Origin: UBA8337 sp049889915
GTDB lineage: Bacteria; Pseudomonadota; Alphaproteobacteria; RS24
Direction: 5' to 3'
Assembly: GCA_049889915.1 (NCBI GenBank)
Contig: JBMHCM010000114.1
Span: 1-60,182, forward strand
DNA: 60,182 nt
The stretch's first letter is position 1, and the number at the start of each line of letters is the position of its first letter. Both the position numbers and the translations under genes were made by a program. Positions 33,126 to 41,407 of this stretch are shown here, piece by piece. The notes beneath the pieces are model-generated. The model did not search any database, was not told the DNA's origin, and worked only from the letters and a program-made list of their open reading frames with translations.

Positions 33126-34361
33126 ATGGATTTTAACGATACCCCCGAAGAAGCCAAATTTCGTGCCGAAGTGCGTGAATGGCTTTCAGCAAATGCAAAA
33201 CCGAAAGACCCGAATAAGGTAAAAGCCGGTGTTTCCGACAAACCGGAATCCGAGCGTCTGGCTCGTGCCAAAGAATGGCAGGCCAAAAAAGCCGCTGCCG
33301 GTTATGCCGCCATCACATGGCCGAAAGAATTTGGCGGCCTTGGCGGCACGCCGATCCAGTCGGTGATTTACAGCCAAGAAGAGTCGAACTTTGATGTGCC
33401 GGGCGGCTTTTTCGAAATCGGCCTCGGCATGTGCATCCCGACCATGATGAAATGGGCAACGCCGGAACAATGCGAACGCTATGTCAAACCGGCTCTGTAT
33501 GGCGAAGAAATTTGGTGCCAGCTGTTCTCCGAACCGGCTGCCGGTTCTGATGTCGCGGGTCTGCGCACAAAATGTGAAAAAGACGGCGATGACTGGATTA
33601 TCAATGGTCAGAAAGTCTGGACATCGGGCGCGCATTTTTGCGATTACGGCATTATCGTCACCCGCTCTGACCCGACCGTGCCGAAGCATAAAGGTCTGAC
33701 CTTTTTCTTCTTGGACATGAAAACGCCAGGCATTGAAATCCGTCCGATTAAGCAAATCTCAGGCGGCAGCGGCTTCAACGAAGTGTTCTTCAATGATGTG
33801 CGCGTGCCGGACAGCCAGCGTCTCGGCGATGTCGGTGAGGGCTGGAAAGTTTCGCTGACCACGCTGATGAATGAGCGTCTGGCCATTGGTCAAGGCAGCG
33901 GTGTCGATTACATCGAATTGCTGAAACTGGCCCGTGATACTGAATTGGAAAACGGCCCGGCTCTGAAAGACGCCAATGTGCGCGAAAAGCTGGCCGATTG
34001 GTATGTTCAGACGCAAGGTCTGAAATACACCAAATTCCGTACGCTGACCGCTTTGTCGAAAGGCCAAGTGCCGGGGCCGGAAAGCTCCATCGGTAAAATC
34101 GTCTCCGGTCCGAAAATGCAGGACATCGGCAGCTTTGCCATGGATATTCAAGGCCAAGGCGGCATTATGCAAGACGCTGACGAAAGCCCGATGGCCGGTG
34201 CCTTCCAAAACCAATGGATTGGCGCAGCCGGTTATCGCATCGCCGGTGGCACGGATGAAATTCTGCGCAATATCGTGTCGGAACAGGTGCTCGGCCTGCC
34301 GCAAGATATTCGCGTCGATAAAAACGTGCCGTTTAACGAATTGGCCAGCAACAAGAAATAA
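33126..34361 (+). CDS. Acyl-CoA dehydrogenase, large-subunit type of a paired enzyme
   Basis: A 411-residue acyl-CoA dehydrogenase with FSEPAAGSDVAGLRTK (about 137-152) for the FAD/substrate site and the C-terminal FAD-binding motif GGTDEILRNIVSEQVLGLP (about 376-394). Adjacent to the small-subunit type gene, with 79 bases between, so likely one heteromeric enzyme. AGAGGAAGGA precedes the ATG, and a strong terminator follows. Confidence 0.9.
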   Translation: MDFNDTPEEAKFRAEVREWLSANAKPKDPNKVKAGVSDKPESERLARAKEWQAKKAAAGYAAITWPKEFGGLGGTPIQSVIYSQEESNFDVPGGFFEIGLGMCIPTMMKWATPEQCERYVKPALYGEEIWCQLFSEPAAGSDVAGLRTKCEKDGDDWIINGQKVWTSGAHFCDYGIIVTRSDPTVPKHKGLTFFFLDMKTPGIEIRPIKQISGGSGFNEVFFNDVRVPDSQRLGDVGEGWKVSLTTLMNERLAIGQGSGVDYIELLKLARDTELENGPALKDANVREKLADWYVQTQGLKYTKFRTLTALSKGQVPGPESSIGKIVSGPKMQDIGSFAMDIQGQGGIMQDADESPMAGAFQNQWIGAAGYRIAGGTDEILRNIVSEQVLGLPQDIRVDKNVPFNELASNKK

Positions 34362-34380
34362 AACGGCTTGGTTTGAAACG

Positions 34381-34411
34381 AAAACCCGCGGGGGTGACCT
34401 CGCGGGTTTTT
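34381..34411 (+). terminator. Rho-independent terminator after the acyl-CoA dehydrogenase pair
   Basis: AAAACCCGCG and CGCGGGTTTT form a perfect 10-bp stem around 10 bases, with further T at the 3' edge. It lies 20 bases after the stop codon. Confidence 0.92.
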
Positions 34412-34447
34412 CTTTGCTCTTGCAGAAAAAAAAGGCGACAAAGGCGC

Positions 34448-35464
34448 ATGAGTTTAACCGCGCCCGATATTCGTTTTTCCGTCGCGCCGATGATGGATTG
34501 GACCGACCGGCATGACCGCTTTTTCCTGCGGCTGATGTCGCGGCGGGCGCGGCTTTATACTGAAATGGTGACGGCCAATGCCATTCGCTTTGGCGAACGC
34601 GGCAAGCTACTGGATTTCAATGCCGAAGAACATCCGCTGGCACTGCAATTGGGCGGTAGCGAACCGGCGGCTTTGGCAGAGGCGGCGAAGATTGGCGAGG
34701 ATTGGGGCTATGATGAGATTAACCTCAATGTCGGCTGCCCGTCAGACCGTGTGCAGTCCGGTCAGTTTGGCGCGTGTTTGATGCAAGAACCCGATTTGGT
34801 GGCTGAATGCATGGCTGCCATGCGCGATGCCGTGGCCATTCCCGTCACCGTCAAAAGTCGCATCGGCGTGGATGATCAAGACCCACATGACGCGCTGTTC
34901 ACTTTGGTTGAAAAATGCAAAAGCGCCGGCGTCACGCATTTTATCGTCCATGCCCGCAAGGCCTGGCTGGAAGGGTTGAGCCCGAAAGAGAACCGAGACA
35001 TCCCGCCGCTTGATTATGATTTGGTCTATCAGCTGAAGCGGGCGTATCCTGATTTGCTGATTTCCATTAATGGCGGCATTGAAACGTTGGCAGAAAGCAG
35101 TGCTCATCTGGCCCATGTCGATGGGGTGATGCTGGGCCGCGCGCCGTATAAAAATCCGTATTTGCTGGCCGGTGTGGACCAAACCCTGTTTGGCGATACC
35201 CATGCTGCGCCCAGTCGCGCCGCCGTAGTGGAGGCTTTAATACCCTATGCCGAGCGACTGGTTGCCAAAGGCACGCCGCTGCATGCGCTGACGCGGCATG
35301 TGATGGGGCTGTTTCAAAGCCAGCCGGGAGGGCGCATTTGGCGGCGGCACCTCAGCGAAAATGCCCCAAGGCGTGGCGATGATGCCACAGTATTGCGTGA
35401 GGCATTGGCGCTGGTTGAGGCCGAGCAGGCGAAAAAAGCGGCGTTTATGGAGGCGCGCTCATGA
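34448..35464 (+). CDS. dusA: tRNA-dihydrouridine(20/20a) synthase
   Basis: A 338-residue FMN enzyme that reduces uridine 20/20a in the D loop of tRNA. The start SVAPMMDWTDRHDR and the catalytic motif NLNVGCPSDRVQSGQFGACLM (cysteine C97) identify the DusA branch. The frame is open for 25 codons upstream through the terminator, so the ATG at 34448 is the sensible start. Its stop overlaps the exporter start by four bases. Confidence 0.94.
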   Translation: MSLTAPDIRFSVAPMMDWTDRHDRFFLRLMSRRARLYTEMVTANAIRFGERGKLLDFNAEEHPLALQLGGSEPAALAEAAKIGEDWGYDEINLNVGCPSDRVQSGQFGACLMQEPDLVAECMAAMRDAVAIPVTVKSRIGVDDQDPHDALFTLVEKCKSAGVTHFIVHARKAWLEGLSPKENRDIPPLDYDLVYQLKRAYPDLLISINGGIETLAESSAHLAHVDGVMLGRAPYKNPYLLAGVDQTLFGDTHAAPSRAAVVEALIPYAERLVAKGTPLHALTRHVMGLFQSQPGGRIWRRHLSENAPRRGDDATVLREALALVEAEQAKKAAFMEARS

Positions 35465-36276
35465 GCATCGAGTTGATTATTTTGGCCGGCGTTTTATTGG
35501 CTGCCGGTTTTGCCTCCGGCATTATCGCCGGTCTGTTGGGGGTTGGCGGCGGCATTATTTTGGTGCCGGTGCTGTTTCAAACCTTCGTGTTTTTTGAGTT
35601 ACCGGCGCATTTGCAAATCCATATGGCGGTGGCGACTTCATTGGCCATCATCTGTTTCACCGGCACACAATCGGCGCGGGCGCATTTCAAACGCGGCGCG
35701 GTTGATGTCGATGTATTGAAAAGCTGGGGCGCCTATATCGCCATCGGCGCTTTGGTCGGGGCTGTGGCGGCGCGCTATATCGCGCCGGCCGGTTTGAAAA
35801 TCGTCTTCGCCACTTTGGCGCTCACCATGGCAGTGCGCATGATAACCAATAAGACTGGCGGTGAAGCCAGCGATGCGCGGATTGGCGAACGGGTGCAAAA
35901 ATCACTGGCATCGCTTATCGGCTTTTTCTCGTCTCTAATGGGCATTGGCGGTGGCACGCTGTCCGTGCCCTTGCTCAATGCCGCAGGGCGCGATGTGCAT
36001 AGGGCGGTCGGCACTTCCGCCGTATTGGGGGTGATTATCGCCATTCCGGCCACGCTGGGCTTTATTGTCGGTGGCTGGTCGGTGCCCGACTTGCCGAATG
36101 TCGCTTTGGGTTATGTCAATGGCCTGGCGTTTTTGATGATTATTCCGGCCAGCATGGCGGGCGCGCCCTTGGGGGCCAAGCTGGCACATCGGCTGAGCAA
36201 GAAAAATCTCAACCGTATTTTTGCAGGCTTTCTATTCATCTCCGGCGGGCGCATGTTGCTCGCCTTGATAGTTTAG
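35461..36276 (+). CDS. TauE/SafE family sulfite/sulfoacetate exporter
   Basis: A 271-residue membrane protein with about eight helices in two repeated halves. GLLGVGGGIILVPVLFQ (about 22-38) and SLMGIGGGTLSVPLLNAAG (about 159-177) are the paired signature loops. Family members export sulfite, sulfoacetate or related anions. The link with dusA is by overlap only, without a functional reason. It ends in a four-base tail-to-tail overlap with the phosphomannomutase gene. Confidence 0.88.
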   Translation: MSIELIILAGVLLAAGFASGIIAGLLGVGGGIILVPVLFQTFVFFELPAHLQIHMAVATSLAIICFTGTQSARAHFKRGAVDVDVLKSWGAYIAIGALVGAVAARYIAPAGLKIVFATLALTMAVRMITNKTGGEASDARIGERVQKSLASLIGFFSSLMGIGGGTLSVPLLNAAGRDVHRAVGTSAVLGVIIAIPATLGFIVGGWSVPDLPNVALGYVNGLAFLMIIPASMAGAPLGAKLAHRLSKKNLNRIFAGFLFISGGRMLLALIV

Positions 36277-37781
36277 AGCTTTTGGTCGTAGTCGCCGACC
36301 TCAGGATAGGTCGCCAAATGCGCATCAATCGCCTCAAACATGGCGCGCTTGTTTTCTTCTGACACCGGGCTTTCCACCACCACGACCAAATTCGGCGTGT
36401 TGGAAGAGGCGCGCAACAGCCCCCATGTGCCGTCTTCAACCGTAATACGCACGCCATTGACCGTTACCAAATCGCGGATCGGCTGACCGATAAGCGTGCC
36501 ACCATCGGCCGCCAATTTTTCAAAATGCGCTACGGCGCGTTCAATGACGCCATATTTTTGCGTGTCATCGCAATGCGGTGACATGGTGGGCGAACCATAA
36601 GTGGTCGGCAAAGAGCGGCGCATATCGGCCATGCTTTGCGTTGGGGCGCGGTCCAGCATATCGGCAATGGCAATGGCGGTGACAATGCCATCATCATAGC
36701 CACGCCCAACCGGCGCGTTGAAGAAAAAATGGCCCGACTTCTCAAACCCGGCCAATGCGCCCAGCTCGTGTGTGTGGCGTTTCATATAAGAATGGCCGGT
36801 TTTCCAATAATGGGTGGTCGCCCCGGCCGCTTGCAGCTCAGGGTCGGTGGCAAACAGGCCGGTCGATTTTACATCGGCGACAAACACTGCGCCCTCATGT
36901 TGTTTGGCCAAATCACGGCCGACCAGCACGCCCATTTTATCGGCGAAAATTTCTTCACCTTCATTATCAACGACGCCGCAGCGATCGCCGTCACCGTCAA
37001 AGGCGAAGCCGATATCAGCGCCGGTTTCCAGCACTTTGTCGCGTATGGCGTGCAACATTTTCATGTCTTCCGGATTGGGATTGTGATTGGGGAAGCTGTG
37101 GTCCAAATCGCAATGCAGTTCAACCACATCAATGCCCAGCGCGCGCAGCACTTCCGGTGCAAAAGCCCCGGCCGTGCCGTTACCGCAAGCGACAACCGCT
37201 TTCAGCTTGCGGCTGAACGGGGCGCGGTCGGTCAGGTCGTCCTTATAGGCTTGCGCGACGCCTTCAATGCGCCGATAGCTGCCGCCGGCACGGCTGGTGC
37301 CGGTATTGTTCAACACGGTTTCCCGCAGTGCTGACATTTCATCCGGTCCGAATGTCAGCGGGCGGGCCGCACCCATTTTGACACCGGTCCAGCCATTATC
37401 ATTATGACTGGCCGTCACCATGGCGACAGCCGGGGCATCGAGATGAAATTGCGCGAAATAAGCGGTCGGCGACAGGGCCAGACCAATATCCAGCACCTCA
37501 ACCCCGGCGCTCATCAGTCCGGTGGTCAGCGCCAGCTTGATGCTTTGCGAATAGGAGCGGAAATCATGGCCGACGACGATGCGCGGCTGCTCATCATCGC
37601 CCAGCAGGTCAAACAACACATTGCCGAGGCCAAAGCCGAGCGCTTGCATGCCGGACAGGTTAATCTCATCGGGAAACCGCCAGCGCGCGTCATATTCGCG
37701 AAAGCCGGTCGGCTTGACCAAGGGGCCATTTTCAAAATCGGCACTGTTCGGTTTCAAATCGGCACGTGGTTTGGACAACAT
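36273..37781 (-). CDS. manB: Phosphomannomutase/phosphoglucomutase
   Basis: A 502-residue alpha-D-phosphohexomutase with four domains. The phosphorylated serine is S125 in VTASHNDNG, the metal loop is FAFDGDGDRCGVVD, the sugar-specificity loop GFEKSGHFFF, and the phosphate-binding loop is near the C-terminus (ASSNTPNLVVVVES). It interconverts hexose 1- and 6-phosphates for GDP-mannose or polysaccharide synthesis. The family resembles AlgC/ManB; the preferred sugar is not certain. Confidence 0.9.
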   Translation of the reverse strand: MLSKPRADLKPNSADFENGPLVKPTGFREYDARWRFPDEINLSGMQALGFGLGNVLFDLLGDDEQPRIVVGHDFRSYSQSIKLALTTGLMSAGVEVLDIGLALSPTAYFAQFHLDAPAVAMVTASHNDNGWTGVKMGAARPLTFGPDEMSALRETVLNNTGTSRAGGSYRRIEGVAQAYKDDLTDRAPFSRKLKAVVACGNGTAGAFAPEVLRALGIDVVELHCDLDHSFPNHNPNPEDMKMLHAIRDKVLETGADIGFAFDGDGDRCGVVDNEGEEIFADKMGVLVGRDLAKQHEGAVFVADVKSTGLFATDPELQAAGATTHYWKTGHSYMKRHTHELGALAGFEKSGHFFFNAPVGRGYDDGIVTAIAIADMLDRAPTQSMADMRRSLPTTYGSPTMSPHCDDTQKYGVIERAVAHFEKLAADGGTLIGQPIRDLVTVNGVRITVEDGTWGLLRASSNTPNLVVVVESPVSEENKRAMFEAIDAHLATYPEVGDYDQKL

Positions 37782-37799
37782 GGAACTTCCCCTTCATTT

Positions 37800-37829
37800 G
37801 TGCGGTTTCCGTAGCATGATTTACCGCAC
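37800..37829. promoter_or_regulatory. Inverted repeat GTGCGGT-N16-ACCGCAC between divergent manB and cobA
   Basis: Perfect seven-base arms in the 73-base region between the divergent starts. It may be an operator serving one or both genes. There is no cobalamin riboswitch in the short cobA leader. Confidence 0.3.
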
Positions 37830-37854
37830 CGGTAAAACCGCCTATAAGGCAGCG

Positions 37855-38706
37855 ATGAGCGATGATGCGAAAAACCAGCAGGATATTGTCCGCCTGACGC
37901 TAAGCGATATGCCGGTGCCGGATATTGAAATTAGCGGCCTGCCGCCTTTCGCGCCCGGTTGGGTGTGGCTGACCGGTGCCGGACCGGGCGACCCCGGTCT
38001 CTTGACCTTACATGCCGTTAATGCGCTGAAACAGGCTGATTGCGTGGTTTATGATGCATTGGTATCTGAAGATATTTTGTCGCTGGTGCGGCCTGAGGCA
38101 GAGCTTTTCTATGCCGGTAAGCGCGGCGGTAAGCCAAGTTGGAACCAGCAAGATATTACCGACAAATTGATTGCGCTGGCGCAAGACGGCAAACGGGTGC
38201 TGCGCCTTAAGGGCGGCGACCCATTCGTTTTCGGTCGCGGCGGTGAAGAGGCGCAAGCCTTGGTGGCGGCGTATATCCCGTTTCGTATTATTCCCGGCAT
38301 TTCCGCCGGTATTGGCGGGTTGGGGTATGCCGGTGTGCCGGTCACCCATCGTGAGGTCAATCACGCCGTCACTTTCGTCACCGGCCATTTGGCCGGTAAA
38401 GGCAAGGCCGAATTGCTTGATTGGGCGGCTATCGCCAAAGCGTCGCCGGTGATTGTCATTTATATGGCGATGAGCCGTTTGCAGGTGATTGCCGATTTAT
38501 TGATGCAGGCCGGAAGACCGGCTGATGAGCCGCTGGCCATCGTTACCCATGCCACCACACCGCGCCAAACCGTCGTAACCGGCACATTGGCAGAGGCGGC
38601 CGAACTGGCCGAGAAACACGGTCTGCAACCGCCATCCATTATTGTCATTGGTGGGGTGGTTGATTTGGCGGCGCCGCTGAGCTGGTTTGCCCCGAAATCC
38701 GATTAA
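37855..38706 (+). CDS. cobA: Uroporphyrinogen-III C-methyltransferase
   Basis: A 283-residue SAM-dependent methyltransferase. VWLTGAGPGDPGLLTL (SAM site), LKGGDPFVFGRGGEE and PGISAGIGGLGYAGVPVTHR are the SUMT signatures. It makes precorrin-2 for siroheme and cobalamin. The dehydrogenase/ferrochelatase half of CysG is absent, so that step is encoded elsewhere. Siroheme is required by the sulfite reductase at 16288-17943. An in-frame ATG at 37816 exists, but neither has a strong ribosome-binding site. Confidence 0.92.
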   Translation: MSDDAKNQQDIVRLTLSDMPVPDIEISGLPPFAPGWVWLTGAGPGDPGLLTLHAVNALKQADCVVYDALVSEDILSLVRPEAELFYAGKRGGKPSWNQQDITDKLIALAQDGKRVLRLKGGDPFVFGRGGEEAQALVAAYIPFRIIPGISAGIGGLGYAGVPVTHREVNHAVTFVTGHLAGKGKAELLDWAAIAKASPVIVIYMAMSRLQVIADLLMQAGRPADEPLAIVTHATTPRQTVVTGTLAEAAELAEKHGLQPPSIIVIGGVVDLAAPLSWFAPKSD

Positions 38707-38710
38707 AGCC

Positions 38711-38902
38711 TTAAGCGCTTTTCAGGCTTTCCATGCGGGCCGGCAATTCGGCCAAAACGGCGCGCTTTTCATCATCGGTGAAGCGCGACCAGCCGCCAAT
38801 CTCATTCATTTTACGACCACAGCCGACGCAAAATCCGGCCCGCGCCGATACGGCGCAAACGCGGCGGCAGGGTGATTTCGGGCTGTCTGTCATGTTGGTC
38901 AT
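38711..38902 (-). CDS. DUF1289 domain-containing cysteine protein
   Basis: A 63-residue protein with four cysteines, C12 and C16 (CRRVC) and C25 and C28 (CVGC), followed by GRKMNEIGGW. This matches DUF1289, a small proteobacterial family. The cysteine spacing suggests Zn or Fe-S binding, unproven. Translation might also start at the second methionine. It is convergent with cobA, 4 bases apart. Confidence 0.82.
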   Translation of the reverse strand: MTNMTDSPKSPCRRVCAVSARAGFCVGCGRKMNEIGGWSRFTDDEKRAVLAELPARMESLKSA

Positions 38903-38987
38903 GGCGGCAAGCTACCCCACGCGCCGGGCGGATGCAAACCGGCAGGCGCAAAATTGTGCCATGCGGCATTTTTTCCGAAGCTTCCAA

Positions 38988-39015
38988 TTGATTTACCGGC
39001 GTTTTTCTCTAAGTT
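38988..39015 (+). promoter_or_regulatory. Candidate promoter of the second acyl-CoA dehydrogenase cluster
   Basis: TTGATT (38988-38993), 16 bases, TAAGTT (39010-39015), followed by TTTTAATC and then GAATAGGGAGA. The arrangement mirrors the region before 31922. Confidence 0.3.
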
Positions 39016-39026
39016 TTTAATCAAAG

Positions 39027-39037
39027 GAATAGGGAGA
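39027..39037 (+). promoter_or_regulatory. Extended ribosome-binding site GAATAGGGAGA
   Basis: A one-base variant of the shared AAATAGGGAGA element, six bases before the ATG at 39044. It decides this start over an in-frame upstream ATG-like codon at 38954. Confidence 0.55.
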
Positions 39038-39043
39038 CTGGTT

Positions 39044-40231
39044 ATGGATGTGAATTTCGCACCGGAAGATGAAGCTTTCCGCGCCGAAGTGCGCAGTTTT
39101 ATTGAAGAAAATTACCCGAAACATTTGGTCGGGGTTGATCGTGGGGATTTGAGCAAGGAAGATTTTCTTGCTTGGCACAAAATCCTGCACACAAAAGGCT
39201 GGGTTGCCCCAAGCTGGCCGGAAGAATTTGGCGGCACCGGCTGGTCGGTGACGCAAAAATATATTTGGAATGAAGAAAGCGCTGCTTTCGGCACCATTCC
39301 GCCGCTGCCATTTGGCGTCGCCATGCTTGGCCCGGTGATTTACACATTCGGCAATCAAGAGCAAAAAGATTGGGTTCTGCCGGGCATTCTGTCTGGTGAA
39401 AGTTGGTGGTGCCAAGGCTATTCAGAGCCGGGTGCCGGTTCTGACTTGGCCGGTCTGAAAACCAAAGCCGAGCGCGATGGTGATGACTACATCGTCAATG
39501 GCCACAAGATTTGGACAACTCTGGCGCAACACGCCGATTGGATGTTCTGCTTGGTGCGCACCGCGTCAGAAGGCAAGCCGCAAGAAGGTATCTCCTTCCT
39601 GCTCATCGACATGAACACACCGGGTATTGAAGTCAAACCGATCATCACCATTGATGGCGGCCATGAGGTCAATGAAGTGTTCCTGACCGATGTACGCGTC
39701 CCGGCGAAACATCTGGTCGGTGAAGAAAACAAAGGCTGGACGATTGCCAAATTCTTGCTCGGCAATGAGCGCTCCGGTATTGCCGGTGTGGCGCGTTCGA
39801 AAAAGGCGATTGACCGTCTGCGCGAAATTGCCCGTGGCGAGATGGAAGACGGTGCGCCGCTTATCGATAGCGCGGATTTCGCCCGCAAAATCGCCGAGCT
39901 GGAAGTCGATCTGACAGCACTGGAATATACCGAATTGCGGACGCTGGCCTCGGAAAGTAAAGGTCAGGGCCCGGGTCCGGAAAGTTCCATTCTGAAAATT
40001 AAAGGCACGGAAATTCAGCAACGGGTGACCGAGCTGACCATGGAAGCGGTCGGCAATTATGCCAGCCCGTGGGTGCCGCAATTGGATCGGGGTGACAATT
40101 ATCTCTCCATCGGTCCGGATTACGCTGAAGGCGTATCGCAAAATTATTTCAACAATCGCAAGACCTCCATTTATGGCGGCTCGAACGAAATTCAGCGCAA
40201 TATCATTGCCAAGATGGTGCTGGGCCTCTAG
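39044..40231 (+). CDS. Acyl-CoA dehydrogenase, large-subunit type of a paired enzyme
   Basis: A 395-residue acyl-CoA dehydrogenase. GYSEPGAGSDLAGLKTKA (about 125-142) and the C-terminal YGGSNEIQRNIIAKMVLGL place it in the FadE-type group with an intact FAD-binding motif. It is followed 44 bases later by a small-subunit type gene, so both probably form one alpha2-beta2 enzyme. It opens a five-gene operon of beta-oxidation type. Confidence 0.9.
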   Translation: MDVNFAPEDEAFRAEVRSFIEENYPKHLVGVDRGDLSKEDFLAWHKILHTKGWVAPSWPEEFGGTGWSVTQKYIWNEESAAFGTIPPLPFGVAMLGPVIYTFGNQEQKDWVLPGILSGESWWCQGYSEPGAGSDLAGLKTKAERDGDDYIVNGHKIWTTLAQHADWMFCLVRTASEGKPQEGISFLLIDMNTPGIEVKPIITIDGGHEVNEVFLTDVRVPAKHLVGEENKGWTIAKFLLGNERSGIAGVARSKKAIDRLREIARGEMEDGAPLIDSADFARKIAELEVDLTALEYTELRTLASESKGQGPGPESSILKIKGTEIQQRVTELTMEAVGNYASPWVPQLDRGDNYLSIGPDYAEGVSQNYFNNRKTSIYGGSNEIQRNIIAKMVLGL

Positions 40232-40275
40232 GCTTTTGCCAACGCCAAGCGCGAACAAAAGAAGGAATTTGAACA

Positions 40276-41403
40276 GTGGATTTTAGTTTTACCGAAGAGC
40301 AAACCCTGCTGCGTAACATGGTGCAGAGTTTTGTTCAGGACAATTATGACTTCGACAGCCGGATGAAAATCATCCGTAGCGAAGAAGGCATGAGCCGTGA
40401 CATTTGGGGCCAGTTTGCTGAACTGGGTCTGTTGGCGGCGCCGTTCTCTGAAGATATGGGCGGCCTCGACGGTGGTCCGATCGAGATTATGGTCATCATG
40501 GAAGAGCTGGGCCGTGGTCTGGTTGTTGAGCCGTATTTGCCGACCGTCGTATTGTGCGGCGGCATTTTGAACCGTCATGGGTCAGCGGCACAAAAAGAAG
40601 CCAATCTGGCCGGTATTATCGGTGGTGAAAACATTTGGGCGCTGGCCTATAGCGAGCCGCAAAGCCGCTTCAACCCGGCTGATGTGCTGACCTCAGCCAA
40701 AGCCGATGGCGACAATTATGTGCTGAACGGCACCAAAGCAGTTGTTGCCGGTGCCCCATGGGCCGACAAGCTTATCGTTTCTGCCCGCATTTCAGGCGAG
40801 CAGCGCGACCGCAACGGCATTGGCCTGTTCATTGTCGACAAATCAGCTGCCGGTGTATCAACGCAGGATTATCCGACCGTTGACGGCAACCGCGCCAGCG
40901 AAGTGACTTTGGAAAATGTATCCGTATCGGCTGATGCGCTGATCGGCGATGCCGCAACCGGCATCAGCATGTTGGAAGAAGCTCTGGACCACGGCATTGG
41001 CGCTGTTTGTGCCGAAGCTTTGGGCCACATGAAGTCACTGAATGATGCAACGGTTGAATATTGTAAGACCCGTAAGCAGTTTGGTGTGCCGATCGGCAGC
41101 TTCCAAGTTCTGCAGCACCGCATGGTCGATATGTTCATGGAATATGAGCAGTCAGTGTCTATGACCTATATGGTCAATATGAAACTGGTCGAAGGCGAAG
41201 ATGAGCGCAAAAAAGCCGCTTCAGGCGCCAAAGTCCAAATCGGTAAATCCGGTCGTTTCGTCGGTCAGGAAGCCGTGCAGCTGCACGGTGGCATGGGCAT
41301 GACGGAAGAGTTGAATGTCGGCCATTACTTCAAGCGTTTGACGGTAATCGACACCCAATTCGGTAATGTCGACCACCATCTGAAGCGCTTTGCAGCGGCT
41401 TAA
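40276..41403 (+). CDS. Acyl-CoA dehydrogenase, small-subunit type (GTG start)
   Basis: A 375-residue acyl-CoA dehydrogenase-fold protein beginning with GTG (DFSFTEEQTLLRN is the usual family start) and preceded by GAAGGAA. The C-terminal motif is QLHGGMGMTEELNVGHYFKRL, without the EIQR segment, as in the beta-type subunits of heteromeric acyl-CoA dehydrogenases. YSEPQSRFNP replaces the usual SEPxAGSD loop, another sign that this chain has a partly altered active site and needs a partner. Confidence 0.88.
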   Translation: MDFSFTEEQTLLRNMVQSFVQDNYDFDSRMKIIRSEEGMSRDIWGQFAELGLLAAPFSEDMGGLDGGPIEIMVIMEELGRGLVVEPYLPTVVLCGGILNRHGSAAQKEANLAGIIGGENIWALAYSEPQSRFNPADVLTSAKADGDNYVLNGTKAVVAGAPWADKLIVSARISGEQRDRNGIGLFIVDKSAAGVSTQDYPTVDGNRASEVTLENVSVSADALIGDAATGISMLEEALDHGIGAVCAEALGHMKSLNDATVEYCKTRKQFGVPIGSFQVLQHRMVDMFMEYEQSVSMTYMVNMKLVEGEDERKKAASGAKVQIGKSGRFVGQEAVQLHGGMGMTEELNVGHYFKRLTVIDTQFGNVDHHLKRFAAA

Positions 41404-41407
41404 TTAA

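Noticed and set aside
37782..37854. Cobalamin riboswitch ahead of cobA
   Set aside because: The intergenic region is too short and has no B12-box-like sequence.
38954..39043. Upstream extension of the acyl-CoA dehydrogenase at 39044
   Set aside because: The extension covers the promoter-like and ribosome-binding sequences and does not resemble the family's N-terminus.
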